From NCBI GenBank assembly GCA_023846275.1, contig CM043875.1, positions 28,228,351 to 28,292,350 on the forward strand: a DNA stretch of 64,000 nt. Direction: 5' to 3'. Source of the DNA: Vanilla planifolia (Eukaryota > Streptophyta > Magnoliopsida > Asparagales > Orchidaceae). Position numbers and translations under genes: made by a program. This document shows positions 28,101 through 42,800 of the stretch, one piece after another (within the stretch, counting starts at the first letter, position 1; every line of letters begins with the position of its first letter). The notes below the pieces were generated by a model. It was not told the origin of the DNA, did not search any database, and saw nothing but the letters and a program-made list of their open reading frames with translations.

Positions 28101-29905
28101 AATTTCATAAATCATAAAAATTCGAAATGAGGTTCGACTAGAAAATCATAAACATCATTGGACACTTGTCTACATGTTTTATCAAATAGAAAATTAACTT
28201 ATATAAATCTAAATAATTTATTTTCTAAACTTTTTTATTACTACATTATCTACCAACTAAGGATGCAACAATTGATCTCTTAAATATTTTGTAATGCAAT
28301 TTTCCCATGTAATTTGTCCCATTTCCTAAACTTTTTCTCACTCATTTGGATTATTGCTTTATTATTCTAAAATTGTTCTCATGTGATCTTTGCATTACGA
28401 TAATCTACTTTTCTTACAATATTTCTATTTATCTTATTTTAGATTTAAGGTATAACTAATTAATATTAAAATATTTTTTTATTTTTATTTATGCTTATTT
28501 TATTTATGTTTCTAGATATTTTATTCTTTAATTTTTTGACACATTTTATGAGATAATTCAATTCCTAACAAATTTGGAAATGTGTTGCTTTTATTTCATT
28601 TTATCACTATGTATATCTGAATCCTCTATTATGTGAACTTTATATTACTTTTATTTGTTAATAATACATTGCTTCAATATCTTTTGTTTCAACTTTAATA
28701 AATATTTAACAAATATTAAATAAATAATTTATGATTATATAAGTTTATTTTCTCGGGTAATTATTAGTAATTCTAAATGACGTTTGATGGAGGTGAAACA
28801 TGTGCTATTGGAATCATGTTAATGAGCATTATAAATATATATATTCCTTCTTATTTTTTTAGATATTTTTCCATCTTTTGGCACCATTTAAGATACATTT
28901 TGATTCAAACATGATATGATCATCAAAGAAGTTACACAGATACTCCTTAATATCTTGGAATTTAATTTTTTCAAATAATTAATCTATTTTTTTTAAAATT
29001 TTCTATTTTCTTTTTTTGGTTAATATGTATCCCTTAATCTTCTCCTATGTAACCTTTGCATTGTTCAATTTTATTATATATCAATGCTTCAATTTTTCTT
29101 ATTTGAACTTTAAAAAAATATATTTAACATTAAATTACTATTTTATTATTATTTATTCTCATTCAATTTTGTAATTTGTAGTTATTCTAAACGAGATCTA
29201 GTTAGGATGAAAGAATGTCACACTTGATCTTCTTAATTAGCTATATCAAATTATATATATCTAATTGTTAATTTATAAAATCTTTACCTTCTTTATTTTT
29301 TTACAACATTATAGAAAATTTCAATTAATATTTTAGATAATCAAGAATGTCACACTTGATCTTCTTAATGTCTTGAAATGAAAATATCCCACAACATTTA
29401 CCTCATTTCTTTGAAATTTTTTCTTTTATTCTATTAATTACTATGTAATTGTCAGTCTCCTCGCATTTGTCCTTTACATTCTATTGATTTGGTCACATTA
29501 TATTTGTTCAATTTAACACATTTGAGCTTTAATATATTTACGTATAAAAGAATAATACTAATATTTTAATATTTATCACATTACATTCTGGAGATTTTAC
29601 TTTCTCATGTTTCTATTCCTATTATTAAAAAAGACTATGTTTCATTCTTAAACTAATGTTCGACAATGGTTTCTTTACTATCTTAGGATGTAAGTTTTGC
29701 GTATAAATTTTATAAATTTTTCCCTTTAATAAAATTTTAAGTTTGATTTCATTACATTGCTTTGTAATATTAAATTTGTACTAAGGATAAAGAAAACCTC
29801 ATTGTACTCATGTCAATAAGCTCTATGTAATTAAAAATATATTTTTATATTTTAAAATATCTTTTTTATAGAATGTTTGCATTCTTCAAGAGTCATTTCC
29901 TTCAC
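19199..29905 (-). repeat. Satellite block 4 (reverse orientation)
   Basis: About 26-29 reverse units. The switch from block 3 is abrupt: forward sequence runs to gaaacgtaatat, then reverse landmarks start with ctcatttc and tgtaactctagatctg. Several units are shortened, for example near 23,345-23,520, where two agctca-type boxes are only about 120 bp apart, and near 25,300-25,400. The + strand is T-rich throughout. No transposable element insertion was recognised in these 10.7 kb. Small ORFs (21,811-22,047; 23,620-23,871; 26,885-27,082) share the same repeat phase and hydrophobic character and are not treated as genes. Confidence 0.9.
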
Positions 29906-29965
29906 TTTTAATAAATGAAATTTTTAAAAATATAAAATTAAATATTTAATTTGATAGAGCTCATC
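29818..29965. repeat. Inverted-repeat junction between blocks 4 and 5
   Basis: The last reverse unit and the first forward unit meet so that the same part of the unit faces itself. The left arm (29,818-29,862) begins taagctctatgtaatt. The right arm (29,917-29,961) ends tttaatttgatagagctca. The arms are about 45 bp, roughly 80% complementary by eye, with about 55 bp between them. The spacer still shows a decayed piece of the catgccaaaaccctag landmark in reverse orientation (near 29,873-29,900). Confidence 0.75.
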
Positions 29966-32900
29966 GATATGACTCAAATGATATATATTCCACTTTGATC
30001 AAACAACTTTTGAAATTACTGTGAATTACCAAAGTACTTGAGCTCAAATAACAAAAAATTAGCTTTTTAATACTAAGTATATATTAAAGATAAATTGGAT
30101 AAATTTAAGCAACGTTTAGTAAGAAAATCAAAGCAGAGTAATGGCCATATTATAGAAGATTTGGAGTTACATAGTAATATTAGCAAATAAAAGCAACTAA
30201 TTTGATGAATGAGATAAATTTTTATCAAAACATTGTGTTAAAAGTTATAAAAAAGGATTTATGTAACATCCATCATCATCAAATTAATTACAAATAAAAA
30301 AATCTTATAATTTATTTAAATATATTAGAAAACAAATATTTTAAAATGTAGAAATTAATATTTAATAATGTAGAGCTCATCGACATGAGTTCTGCAACCA
30401 TTGTTTTGTCTCTACTAGTTCTCATTTGGAATTACAACTAATTAAGGAATCAAATAAGAATAAATATTTTAAAATATTTTTTTAAAAATTTAAGAAATAT
30501 ATTTTAACATGAAAATTAGATAAATTGAAGAAATATAATATTGCCAAGTAAAGGTGATGTAAATCCAGTACCATACGAGAGGTGCAGATAGAAAAGAATG
30601 TGAAACTAAAGGGAAAGTTTTGAAGAAATTATTCAAATTGTAAGGAAACATTGTAGTCCATGATATTAACGAGAATGAGTGAAAGATACTTGATTTTGGA
30701 ACTAGGCACAAATTAAAATGTCTTGTAAAATATGTCAAAATTGTAGGAAAAATACTTAAAATAATGGAAAAAAAATTCAATTTCGCAAAGCTGATTGACA
30801 TGAGTCTAAAGTTATTTGTCTCATTTAAATCAGACCAATTTCATTGAATTACAAAATCAAATAAGGAAAAATGATAATAAATAATTTTTTTAATATTAAA
30901 TAAGCAATTACTGTAGTTGAATGAAATAAATTAAGGAAATGTAAAATAAAGAAATTGAAGTGATGTAAAAGTAGTACAAAGGGAGATTTGGAGTTCCATA
31001 ATAATTTAAAAAACTCAAAGAAAGAAATTTAAATAAAAGAAATGCATTATAGGAATCAAAATGTCACATAAAAGTTTTATAAATGTTATAAAATAGAGCA
31101 TTCAAAAATAATGAAATGAATATTTAGTAAGATAGAGCCCATCGAGAAGAGTCTAACTACTTTCATGTCGTCCCGATAATACCTCTTTTTGAATAACCAT
31201 AAATTAAAAAGTAAAAATGAACAAATAAAAATAATTTAAAATTTAACATTTTTAAAAAATATGATAATAATAAAATAATATTAATTGAAGTGATGTAATA
31301 TAACAAAATTACGAAGTTCCAAATGTAACATAAGAAAAGATGTAGGATAACATAATAAAATAGCCAATTGAAAATGAACAATTTCAAGAAATGGTATAAA
31401 TTATATGGCAAAGTTACATTCCAAGTTGCCAATATGATAGAGTGTAACATCCTCATTGGCAAAAGTATTCATGATTAACAATAACCAAAAAAGAACACTA
31501 AAATAAAAATAATGTCAAATATTATACCAATTGAAATGTCTAATAAACAATGTAGAACACCTTTAAAATACGGAAATCAATGTTTAATTTAATAGAGCTT
31601 ATCGAGAAAAGACAACCAACAATTCTTTTATCTTATTCAGATGTTGTTCATAATTATTGTGAATTACAAAATTTAATAAACATAATTAATAATACATTGT
31701 AATTTTAATATTAATAAATATATTTAAAGTTGAATGAGACAAATTAAAGAAATCTAAAGTTATTAAATTAAAGTAATGAAAAATTCACATGAAAGAAGAT
31801 TTTTAGTTACATAGATAAGTAACCAAGTCAAACGAAAACATTTGATGAAATAAGATAAATTACAAGAGGATACTACATTGCAAGATACTGAGGAGATTGA
31901 GTGTAAAATTTACATTTGCTAAATTCTGTATGAATCAAAATAGCTTAGAAAAATAACAAAATTTAAGAAAATAATTAAATGAATAAAAAAATATTTAATT
32001 AAATAAAGATCATTGAGATAAGTCCAACAATATTTATTTCTTCCTCACTAAATCTTATTTTGAATTACAAGTAATTATTGATATATATAAACATTAAAAA
32101 TAAAAAAAAATTATTTTAATATTAATTATGTATGTATTAATGCTAAAATAAGAGATTTTAAATAATCAATATAGATCAAAATAAAAAATGATGCAAATGT
32201 CATAAAGATGAGATTTAGAGTTACACAATTTCCCAAAATAGAGCTTTAAAGTTTTGTAAATTATTCATCAAACTTCTATTCCAATCTAGGAAGGAGAATA
32301 AGTGTAACAACCAATTGGTCAAATCAGGTATAAGTCAAAATGTATAATAAAGTGTAAAAAATTTCTTGAAACTAAAATATTTAAAAATACTAAACTTAAT
32401 ATTTAATTTTATCAAGCTCATAAAGATGAACCCAAGGAATTTTGTTTCATCTCAACCATACCATGTTTTTAATTTTTATGAGTTCAAAAATTAAATAAGC
32501 ATAAATAATAATAAACTAATTTTTAATATTAAGTAAATCTATAATGAAGCTAAAATAAGATAATTAATTTAATGAGTATAGTAAAATAAAGGCAATGTAA
32601 GGGTCACATCATAAAATATTTTCAGTGAGCATACAATAGAAAAATATTGAAAAAAAAAATTGAAAAATTAATATAAATTGTACAAAAAAGTTGCATTAAA
32701 ATATATTAAGAATATTGACTTGAACTTTCTCGACTATGAAATAATGAACGAATTAAAATGTCTCTTATAGAATTCCAAAGCCTTAAAAAAAAGAATATTT
32801 AAAATAATAAAAATAATTATGTTATTGGATAAAGGTCATTGAGAAAAGTCTAACGATTTTTGTTCCATCTCCATTGCATGTCATTCAAAATTACTATGAA

Positions 32901-33788
32901 TTACAGATATAAATAATGATAATTAATTTTAAAGCATTATTTTAATGTTGAGTTAATATATACTAAAGCAAAATCAAGATAAAACAAAGTTAATATAATA
33001 TAACAAAATTGAAGCAATATAGGTGTCACACAAGAGAAGATTTATCATTGGATAATATTATAAGTAAATCAAAGCAAAACATTTTAAAAAAAGAGATAAA
33101 TCCTACAATAATATTTCTTTCAAAGATACTATAATGATCTGGCATAGCATACTCGATCTTGAAACCATGTAGCAATTCAAATATATTCTAAACTGCTTCA
33201 AAGAAGACAAAATATAATAATTAGAAAGATGGACATTATTGTTTACATAAATAGAGTTAATCGAGACAACACTAATGATATTTTTTTAATTGCACTTCAT
33301 TTGGAATTACTATGGGTTATCAAAATAAATGATAAAAAATAATAAAATATTATTATTTTATTATTGAACTATAATTTATTAAGACTAAAATGTGTTCAAT
33401 TAATGTACTACAATATAAAAAAAGTTAAATTAATGTAAATATCACAACACAAAAGATGTGAAGTATTAATGAATGCTAAGTAATTTAAAGTGAAAATTTT
33501 CAAAAAATGATACAAATTGTACAACAAAGTTGCATACTACAAAACTTAGAAAATCTAGAGTAACATATTCAATCATAAAATTAGTTAAGAAATTAAAATG
33601 TCTTGTATAACGAGAAAAAAAATTGGAAAAAAAATATTACAAAAATTAAAAAGTAAATCATTATTTGATAAATATCATCGAGAAAATTCTAATAATATGC
33701 ACTTTTTCATTACCAAACCTCGTTAATAGTTACTATAAATAGCCAAAAGTAATTAGAAGAAATAATAAGGTCTTAGTTTAATGTTAAG

Positions 33789-33790
<2 letters not shown>

Positions 33791-33820
<30 letters not shown>
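33791..33820. repeat. TA microsatellite in satellite unit
   Basis: About 15 TA repeats following aagtaa, at the same unit phase as the runs at 2,967, 14,639 and 51,062. Confidence 0.9.
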
Positions 33821-33823
<3 letters not shown>

Positions 33824-36800
33824 GCTTAAATTACATAAATCTATTCATTATAATATAACCAAACAATAGTTATGAAAAGGACACATGATAATGGACTTAG
33901 AATTTGAATGTAATATAATAAAATAAAATAGAAAAAGTTTAGAAAATGACATAAATTTTACAAGAAAATCACATTCCATTAGACAAAAGGAGATTCTTTT
34001 ACATGTTCGATACTCAAAACATATACAAATCAAAATATTTTGTCAAGAATCTAAAAAAACGTAGATATTAAAGTATTTAAAAATATAAATATGATTATTG
34101 AATTGCACATTTCTCATAGAGATGAATCATCAACCTTTTTCCCCACAATTAGACCTTATTTGGAATATTATGAATCACAAAATAAATAGAAATAAATTAT
34201 AATAAAATATTAATTTATTATTTAGTAAATATATATTAAACTGAAAGAAATTAAATTGTGAAAATATTTTATAACATAATCAAATAGAAGTAAAGTAAAC
34301 AGAAGAGGAGAATTAGACTTCCATAATTATACAAAACTTCAAAGATGAAATTTTAAATAAATTAGATAAATTACTCTTCGAAGTTGCATTTGTAGATCTA
34401 AGGGGGTTTGAGTGTAAAAACATCCATCATTAAATCTGGTACAAATCAAAAGGCTTCAAAAAGAACTCCAAAAACTTAGAAAATAAAATCTTTAAAAATA
34501 AAGAAATCAAGAATTAAGAAGAATGAACTCATTAAAAAGATTACCTCATTATTAGTTCTCTACTGAGCGGACCACATTTGAAGGTGCCACAAAAGACCAA
34601 AGGAAATAAGGATAAAAATGATAAATTATTATTTTAATTTTAATAAAATATATACTAAAGTTGAAATAAGTTAAATTAAATTAGTGTAATGTAACAAAAG
34701 TAAAGCAACAAAAGGTCACAAACACAAAAAAATTGTCGATTATGTAGTATGATTTCAAAATAAAAACAAAAAAACATAAGAAAATGGGATAAATTTACAA
34801 AAAAAGTGACATCTAAGGATAAGGGTATTAAGGAGGCCCACTATAACTTCCCCAATAATGAAATCACATACAAATTTAAATGTCTCATAATGTACCCAAA
34901 TACTTCAAAAAAAATTTAATAAAATAAAAATGAATATCTAGATTTTCCCCTCGATGATGAGTCCAATGATGTTTGTTTCCTGTCGATCAGAACTCGTTTT
35001 GATTTACAGCCAATTACTAATGTAAATAGTCAAAAAAAATAATAAAGTATTCTTTTATTATTCTATAAATATATATTAAAGCTAAGTTAAGTTGAATTAA
35101 ATTGATATAATATATCCACATCAAAGTTATGCAAAAGTTCTATGAAAGGAGAATTTGAATTACATTGTAACATAACTAAATCAGCACAAAAAAATTTGAA
35201 AAAAGACAAATTATGCAGGATAGCTTCTTTCCAAGATATGAAGGTTTGAAAAATGATAAGAAGTATTGAAAAATTAAAAAATTAAAAGAAAAAAATATAT
35301 ATTAATCGATTGAGCTAATCGAAATGAGTTTAAAGAGGTTTGTCTCACCTTGATTAGAACTTGTTTGGGATTTTTGTAAACTATAATAGCAAAGAAGACT
35401 AAAAAATAAAAAATTATTATTTTTAACATTAAGTAAATATATAGTAAAACTTAGCTATTATAAATTGAAGCAATACAACAAAATCAAATCTTGTCAACAT
35501 ACAATTTCATGGGAAAGTGACCTATATAAGGTAAAAAATTTGATAAAATGAGATATATTGTACACAAATGTTTTTTATCAATTAAGTTATAAATTACAAT
35601 GACTAATAAATGATACAAATTTTTATAAAAAAATAAATTATCTTATAAATAAAAAAAAACTTAAATGAATTTAGTTCATCAAAATGTGGTAAATGACATT
35701 TGACCCATCTTCATCAAGATGCTTTTGGTGTTTATACAAATAATATAAGTAAATAAGCACAAATAATACAAGATTGATTATTTGACAATCATTAAATATA
35801 AAATAAAGTTAAATAGGGATAAGTTGAATAACATAACTCCACAAAAAAAAAGTGAAATAAAAGTCACGCAGAAGGGTAACGATAATTATATAGTAATATA
35901 ACAAAGTTAAAGCAAAAGCTTCCAAAAAAGAGGTTAACTGAAAGAGAATGTGACATTCCTAAATACGAAGATCATGTGCAAAATCATTGATTGTAAAATC
36001 AAGTATGAATCAAAATGAGAAGTAAAGGGCATTAAAACCCTAAAAAATTATATTAAAAATGACTATTTAATTAGATATACCTCATCTAGATGACTCCAAC
36101 AATATTTATTTTATCTTGATCATACCTTCTTTAGAGTTACATAGAATTTCAAATTTAAATAGCAATAAATATTAATATATTATTACTTTAAAATAAACTA
36201 AATATATATTAGAGATGAAATGAGAAAAATGTAAGTATTGTAAAACAACAAAATAGAAGTGATGAAGGTCAAATGCAATGTGATTTAGAGTTACTATAAA
36301 ATATAACAAAATATAAAAAGTTGAAGAAATGATATAAATTACGTGGGGAAGATTGCTTAAAAGATACAATGAAGATCAAGTATAATATCATTAATCATAG
36401 AATTAAGAACAAATTGAAACGATTTCTATATCATGAAAAAATCATATGAAATAAATTATATTTAAATATTGAATTGAATATTTAATTGTGTAGAGCTCAT
36501 TGAGGTAAGATCAATGATCTTTGTTTTATCTTGACATGACCACATTTGAAATTACAAAAAATTTACAAAATAAATAAGTACAAGTAAAAATGAATTGTTA
36601 TTTTAATAATAAGTATATATTCAACCTAAAATGAGTTATATTAAAATAATATAAGGCAAGAAAATAAAAGTGAAATATAGGTCACACGATATTAGATTTA
36701 GTGTTTCATAACAATATAACAAAAATACAGAAACACTTTGATTAAATGATGTAAGTTAAAAGGGAAAGTTACATTAATAAACACTACAAAGATCAATTGT

Positions 36801-39800
36801 AATGTCGACAATCATCAAATCAACTAAGAGATTAAATGACTCATAAAGCTTGCAAAAAAAAAGAAAATAAGATATCTAGAAACTAGAATAATAAATATTT
36901 AATTTAGAAGAGGTCACCAAGATGAGTCTAATAATTTTGTAACCTTGATTTGGCCATATATATGATTAAAGTGAATTACTAATGTGCATAAGTATAAATA
37001 ATAATAAATCAATAATTCAATATTTAGTAAATATAGAAAAAATCTAAAATAAGATAAATTAAAGCATTTTAATATAAAAAATCAAATTGATTCATTGGCC
37101 ACATGATAAGTGATTTAAATTCATAGTAATATAACACAATCAAGTTGAAACAATTGAAGAAATGAGAGAATCATACAGAAAAGTGGTATTCTGAGATATT
37201 AATGTGATTTTGTGTGACATCCTCATTAGTAAATTAAAGTGCAAATGAAATGTCCAATAAAACATGCCCAAACTATAGAGGATAAAGCATTGAAAAATAT
37301 TTAAATGATTAATTTCTTAGATGGAACTAGTCAATATGAATGACAAAAATTATAAACATAAATAATAAAAAATAGTTTTTAATATAAAATAAACATATAT
37401 TAATTTTCAAGAGAAATAAATGGATGCAGCATATTATAACAAAATGAAAGTGATGTAAAGGTCATATGAGATAAGATTTAGATTTACATAGTAATATAAC
37501 CAAATGAAAATAAATAATTTGATGAAATGAGTTAAAGTTTATAAGAAAGTATAATTCTAAGATACTGAGAACACCAAGTGTAATTCCTTGATCATTAACA
37601 TCATTTACAAAAATAATATCTTGTAAAATATGCCAAAACCCAAGAAAATAAAATATTTGAAATTATAAAAGAAATTATTTTTTGGATAGAGGTGTCGTGA
37701 TAAGTCCAATGACCTTTGTTTCATCTTCAATGGATACGTTTAGAATTCCTAAAAATTACCAATGTAAATAACCATAAATAATACTTAATCATTATTTTTA
37801 TAAAAAGTAAATATATATTAAATCTTGAATAAGATTATTTAAGGAAATGTAACATAACTAAATGAAAGTGATTGAAAGGTCACATGAGAGGAGAATTGAA
37901 ATTTCATAGAAATATAACTAAATAAATGAAAATAATTCAAAGAAATGTGATAAATCATATAAGAAAGTTACATGCAAAGAATTTAAATTAATCAAGCATA
38001 ACACGCTTGATCATCAAATCGGGTAGTAATCTAAATGTCTTATAAAGCATACAAAAGCTCTAAAAAATTAAATATTTTAAAAAATAATTATTTATTTAAA
38101 TAAAGCTCATCTTGATCTAATTATGTTGATTATCAATAATCATGCACCATTTTAAATTACAATGAATCATTGAATTAAATATTATAATAATGGAAAATAG
38201 TAATAAATAAATATTTTTATGTAAAGTAATTATATATTAAAGGTGAAATAGGATAAATTGAAACTATGTAACATAACCAAATCAAGGTGATGCAATTTCC
38301 ACATAATAGGAGATTTGAAGTTGTAAAGTAATATTTAAAAAATTTTAAGAAATTAAATAAATTATATGCAAAAGTTACATTCCATGATACAAAGGAGATC
38401 ATGTATCACATTCTCCATTATCAAATGTGGTACAAATCAAAATAAATTTCAAAACATGAAGAAACTCTAAAAAAAATCTAAAAATATAAAAAAGAATATT
38501 TAATTTGATAGAGCTTATTAAGATGAGTGGAAATACATTCTTTTCTTTTCTATTTGTACTAATTAAGAAATATTGTGACTCTCCAAAGTAATAAACATTT
38601 ATAATAATAATGTACTTATTAATAAGTAATAGTTTTGCTAGAAAATAGATAAATTGAAGCAATGTAATATAACAAAAAAAACAAAATAAACAGCACATGA
38701 GAGAAGAATTAGAATTCCTTGGTAATGTAATGAATTCATAACAAAAAATTTAATAAAATGAGCTAAAACCAAAGGGAAAGCTGCTTCTCAAGATATTAAG
38801 GAGATCGAGTTCAACATCATCACTCCTCAAATCCAGTACAAATTGAAACATCTCATGAAGCTTGTCTAAACTTCAAAAAGACTTTGGAAAACATAAAAAT
38901 CTACACTTAATTGGATAGAGTCCTTTTAGATGAGTTCAATGATTCTTATTTTTTCTAGGTCATACCTCAATTTGAAATACTATAATTTACAAAAGCTAAA
39001 TAAGCTTCAATAGTAATAAACTATTATTTTAACAATAAGTTTATGCATACCAATGATGATTGTGACAACTTCAAGAATCGTAATATGAGCAACAAGAGAA
39101 GAGAATAATAATTTCTTTGTCACATAAAAAAATCAAAATGACAAATTGAAGAATTTCTAAAATGTTCTCAAGAAAGTTGCTTTCCAATAAACTATGATCT
39201 AATGTAACATTCTCAATCAACAAATAAGTAACTAATCAAAATATCTCTTAAAACATGCCATAATACTTAAAAAATATTTCAATATATATAATTAAATATT
39301 TAATAGCACGGAGCTCATCGATGTTAATAAAAGGAGTTTTACTTTGTTTCAATTGGACATTATTTGTAATTATAGCAAATCATAAAAAAAATACTAGAAA
39401 ATAATAAAAAATGTATTTTTTTAATATTAATTAACTTCATATGCAAGAACTATTAAGATATATTTAAGTAATGTAATATAACAAAATAAAAGTGTTGTAA
39501 ATATTACACTAATGAAGGTTTAGAATTACATAATACTATAAGAAACTTAAAGAGAAAAATTAGAGGCAATGACATAAAATTATAAGGGAAACTTGCATTC
39601 TGTGATACTTAGTAGATCTAGTGTAACATCTACGTTCATCAAATGCGGTGCACACAAGAATAACTTATAAAATGAGCAAAGATGTTAGAAAAAAATTATT
39701 ACAAAGAAAAAATTATTAAATTATTCAAAAATATTTAATTATATAGAGGTTATCAAGATGAGTGAAACAACTTTTTTATCTCAATTTGATCATATTTTGA

Positions 39801-42800
39801 TTACTAAAAATCATAAAAGAAAATATGCACAAATAATAATCAGTTATATTTAATAACAAATTGTAGTAAAGTTGATATGCGATTAATTTAAACAACATAA
39901 TATAACCAAATTAAATTGATCAAAAAGTTGTAAAAGAGGAGAACTAAATGTTCTCTCTATTATACCCCAATCAAAGAAAGAAGTTTGAAGAGATAAGTCA
40001 GATCGTGTGAGAATGTTTTAATGCCATGACACTAATGAGATCAAGTGTAATACCATCGATGATCAAAATAAGTTGAATCAAAATATTTCTAAAAACATGG
40101 CAAAACCCTTAAAAATAATGTGTTTCTTAAATAAGAAATTAAATAGTTAATTGGATAAAGATTATAGAGATTAGACCAATGATGTTTGTTTCATTTTGAT
40201 GGTATCTCAATTTGAATTGGTACAAATCACCACAGTAAATAAGCATAAATGGTTCTAAATTTTTATTATAAAATTATGTAAATCTATTTTAAATCATGAA
40301 TAAAAATTATTGAAGCAATAAAATATAACCAAATTGAGTGGATGCAAAGGTCACAGAAGAGGATAGTTTGAATTACATATTAGTTTAACAAAATAAAAGT
40401 AAAATTTATTAATAAATTAGTTAAACTGTATAGCTAAAATTCCATGATGATAAGTAGATTGAGTGAAATACCGTCCATTGCAAAATCTATTACAAATTAA
40501 AATGCCTCACAAAGCATGTTAATGCCATATAAAATAAATATTAAAAATATATAAATAATACTTAATTAAATAAAACTGGTCGTGATAAGTCCAAAAACAT
40601 TTGTTTTATCTTTATTGAACCGCATTTTAATTACTATGAGTTACCAAATCAAATAAGTATAACAAATCAATTATTATTATAATTTATGTGAAAATATATT
40701 AAAGTTAAGTGAGGAAAATTGACGGGATGTTATGTCACCAAATCAAAGAAATTTGAAAGTCACTTGAGATGAGAAACTTTCATGCCAAGAAAATATCGAG
40801 ATTGACTGTAACATCATTGATCATGATATCAAGTATGAATCAAAATATTATGTGAACTATGCAATAATTCAAGAAAATGAAACATTTTAAATATAGAAAA
40901 ATAGTTAATTGGATAGATCTCACTGAGCTAGTTTAATGAATTTCTTTTCATTTGAATTAAACATTGTTTGTAATTAATGTTGTTCACAAGTAAATAACCA
41001 TAAATAATCATAAATATTTTTTTAGCATAAAGCAAACATGAACTAGAATTGAAAATGAGAAAATTTAAAAAAAATATAATATAACTAAATCAAAGAAATG
41101 TAAATATCACAAGAGTGGAGAATTATAGTTTCTTAGTATTGTTAACAAATCAAAGAAAAGCACTTCATAAAATTTCTTAAATTGCATTTTAAGATCTAAG
41201 GTGATCTAGTGTGTCATTTTTCAAAAGTTAAATCTAGAATGAATCTAAATGTCTTGCAAAGCATGTTAAACCCCTAATAAAACTATTTAAAACTATATAA
41301 TTAAATATCTAATTAGTAGGAGCTCACTGGGATGATTGGAATGATATTAGTTTCATCTTAATTTGACTTCAAAATTATTAAGGATTAAAAAGTTAATTAT
41401 GCATAAATAATAACAAATTATCTTTTTAATTAAAAGTAAATATACATTAAAGATGATATGACATAAATTGAATAAATAAATTATTTACTTAATGAAATTA
41501 AACTAAAAGTCATACACAAGGACATATAAAGTTACTTAGCATGATAAAATTTATAAAAAAAATTAATAAATGAAAAAATGAAATAATTTGTATATAGAAG
41601 TTGTGTCTAAATAAACTAAAGAGGTCATGTGCAACATTCATGATGATGGAAAGAGGTATTAATCAAAAGTACTCATAGAGCATGCAAAAATCTTAGAACA
41701 TAAGTTTTTAAAAAAGTAATGAAGGATATTTAACTTGATACAGCTTTTCAAGACAATTGGACTGACATTTGCTTCATGTTGATAAGACTAATTTTGAATT
41801 ATTTGTAATCACTAATTAAATAAGCTTCAATAAAAACAAGTTATTATTTTCATGTTGTGTATGCATAACTAAACCTAAAATGAGATATATTAAATAAAGT
41901 AATTGATAGGATTTTCTTAGTGATATAACTAAATCAAAGAAAAAAATTTAGAATATGAGTTAAATTATATAGGAAAGCTTCATGTCAAGAAACTTAGGGG
42001 TTCAAGTGTAACATCCTTAATCATCAAGTCAGGTATGAACTATAATGTTTCATAAAGCATGTAAAAACCCTAAAAAATTAAAATATTTTTAAAAATAAGC
42101 ATTTAATTTTATAGAGTTTGTTGAGATGGTCTAATGACATTTGCCAAGTCTCAATTGAACCTCATTTGGAAAACTACAAATCACCAAAGAAAGATAAAAT
42201 AATTATAAATTACTATTTCAATATTAGATAAACATATTTTAAACTTAAAATGAGATAAATAAAAAACTATAACAAAACTAAGTCAAAGCTAGCTAAAAAT
42301 TACAAGAGAAAATGATTACGCTTCCCTAGTAGGATATCAAAATCAAAACAAAAACTTTCAAGAAATTAATTAAATGGAGTATAAAATTCTCAATCCTTAA
42401 ATCAAGTATCAATAGAATTGTATCATAGGGCTTGCCAAAAATCTAAAAAATAAAATATTTTAAAAAATAATGGTGAACAACTAATTGATTAAAGCTTGCT
42501 CAAACGAGTTCAGTGATTTTTGTTTCATCTCAATCAAACATCATTATGAATTTCTTGAAGCGCTAAAATTAAAAAACATAAATAATATTATATTATTAAT
42601 TTAATAACAAGTAAGTATATATTAAAGTTGCATTGTGATTAATTGATGCAATATAACATAAAAAACAAAAAGCGAAGTATAAGACACACGAGATGTGACT
42701 TACAGCTGAATATTAATATAAAAATCAAAGAAAAAACTAATGAAATGACATAATTATCAAGGAAAATTTTCATTCTCTAACACAAAGGAAATCAAGTACA

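Noticed and set aside
30490-30801. 103-codon minus-strand ORF (longest in the array) as a membrane protein gene
   Set aside because: It is the antisense of ordinary satellite units, shares phase with other chance ORFs, and equivalent positions in neighbouring units have stops.
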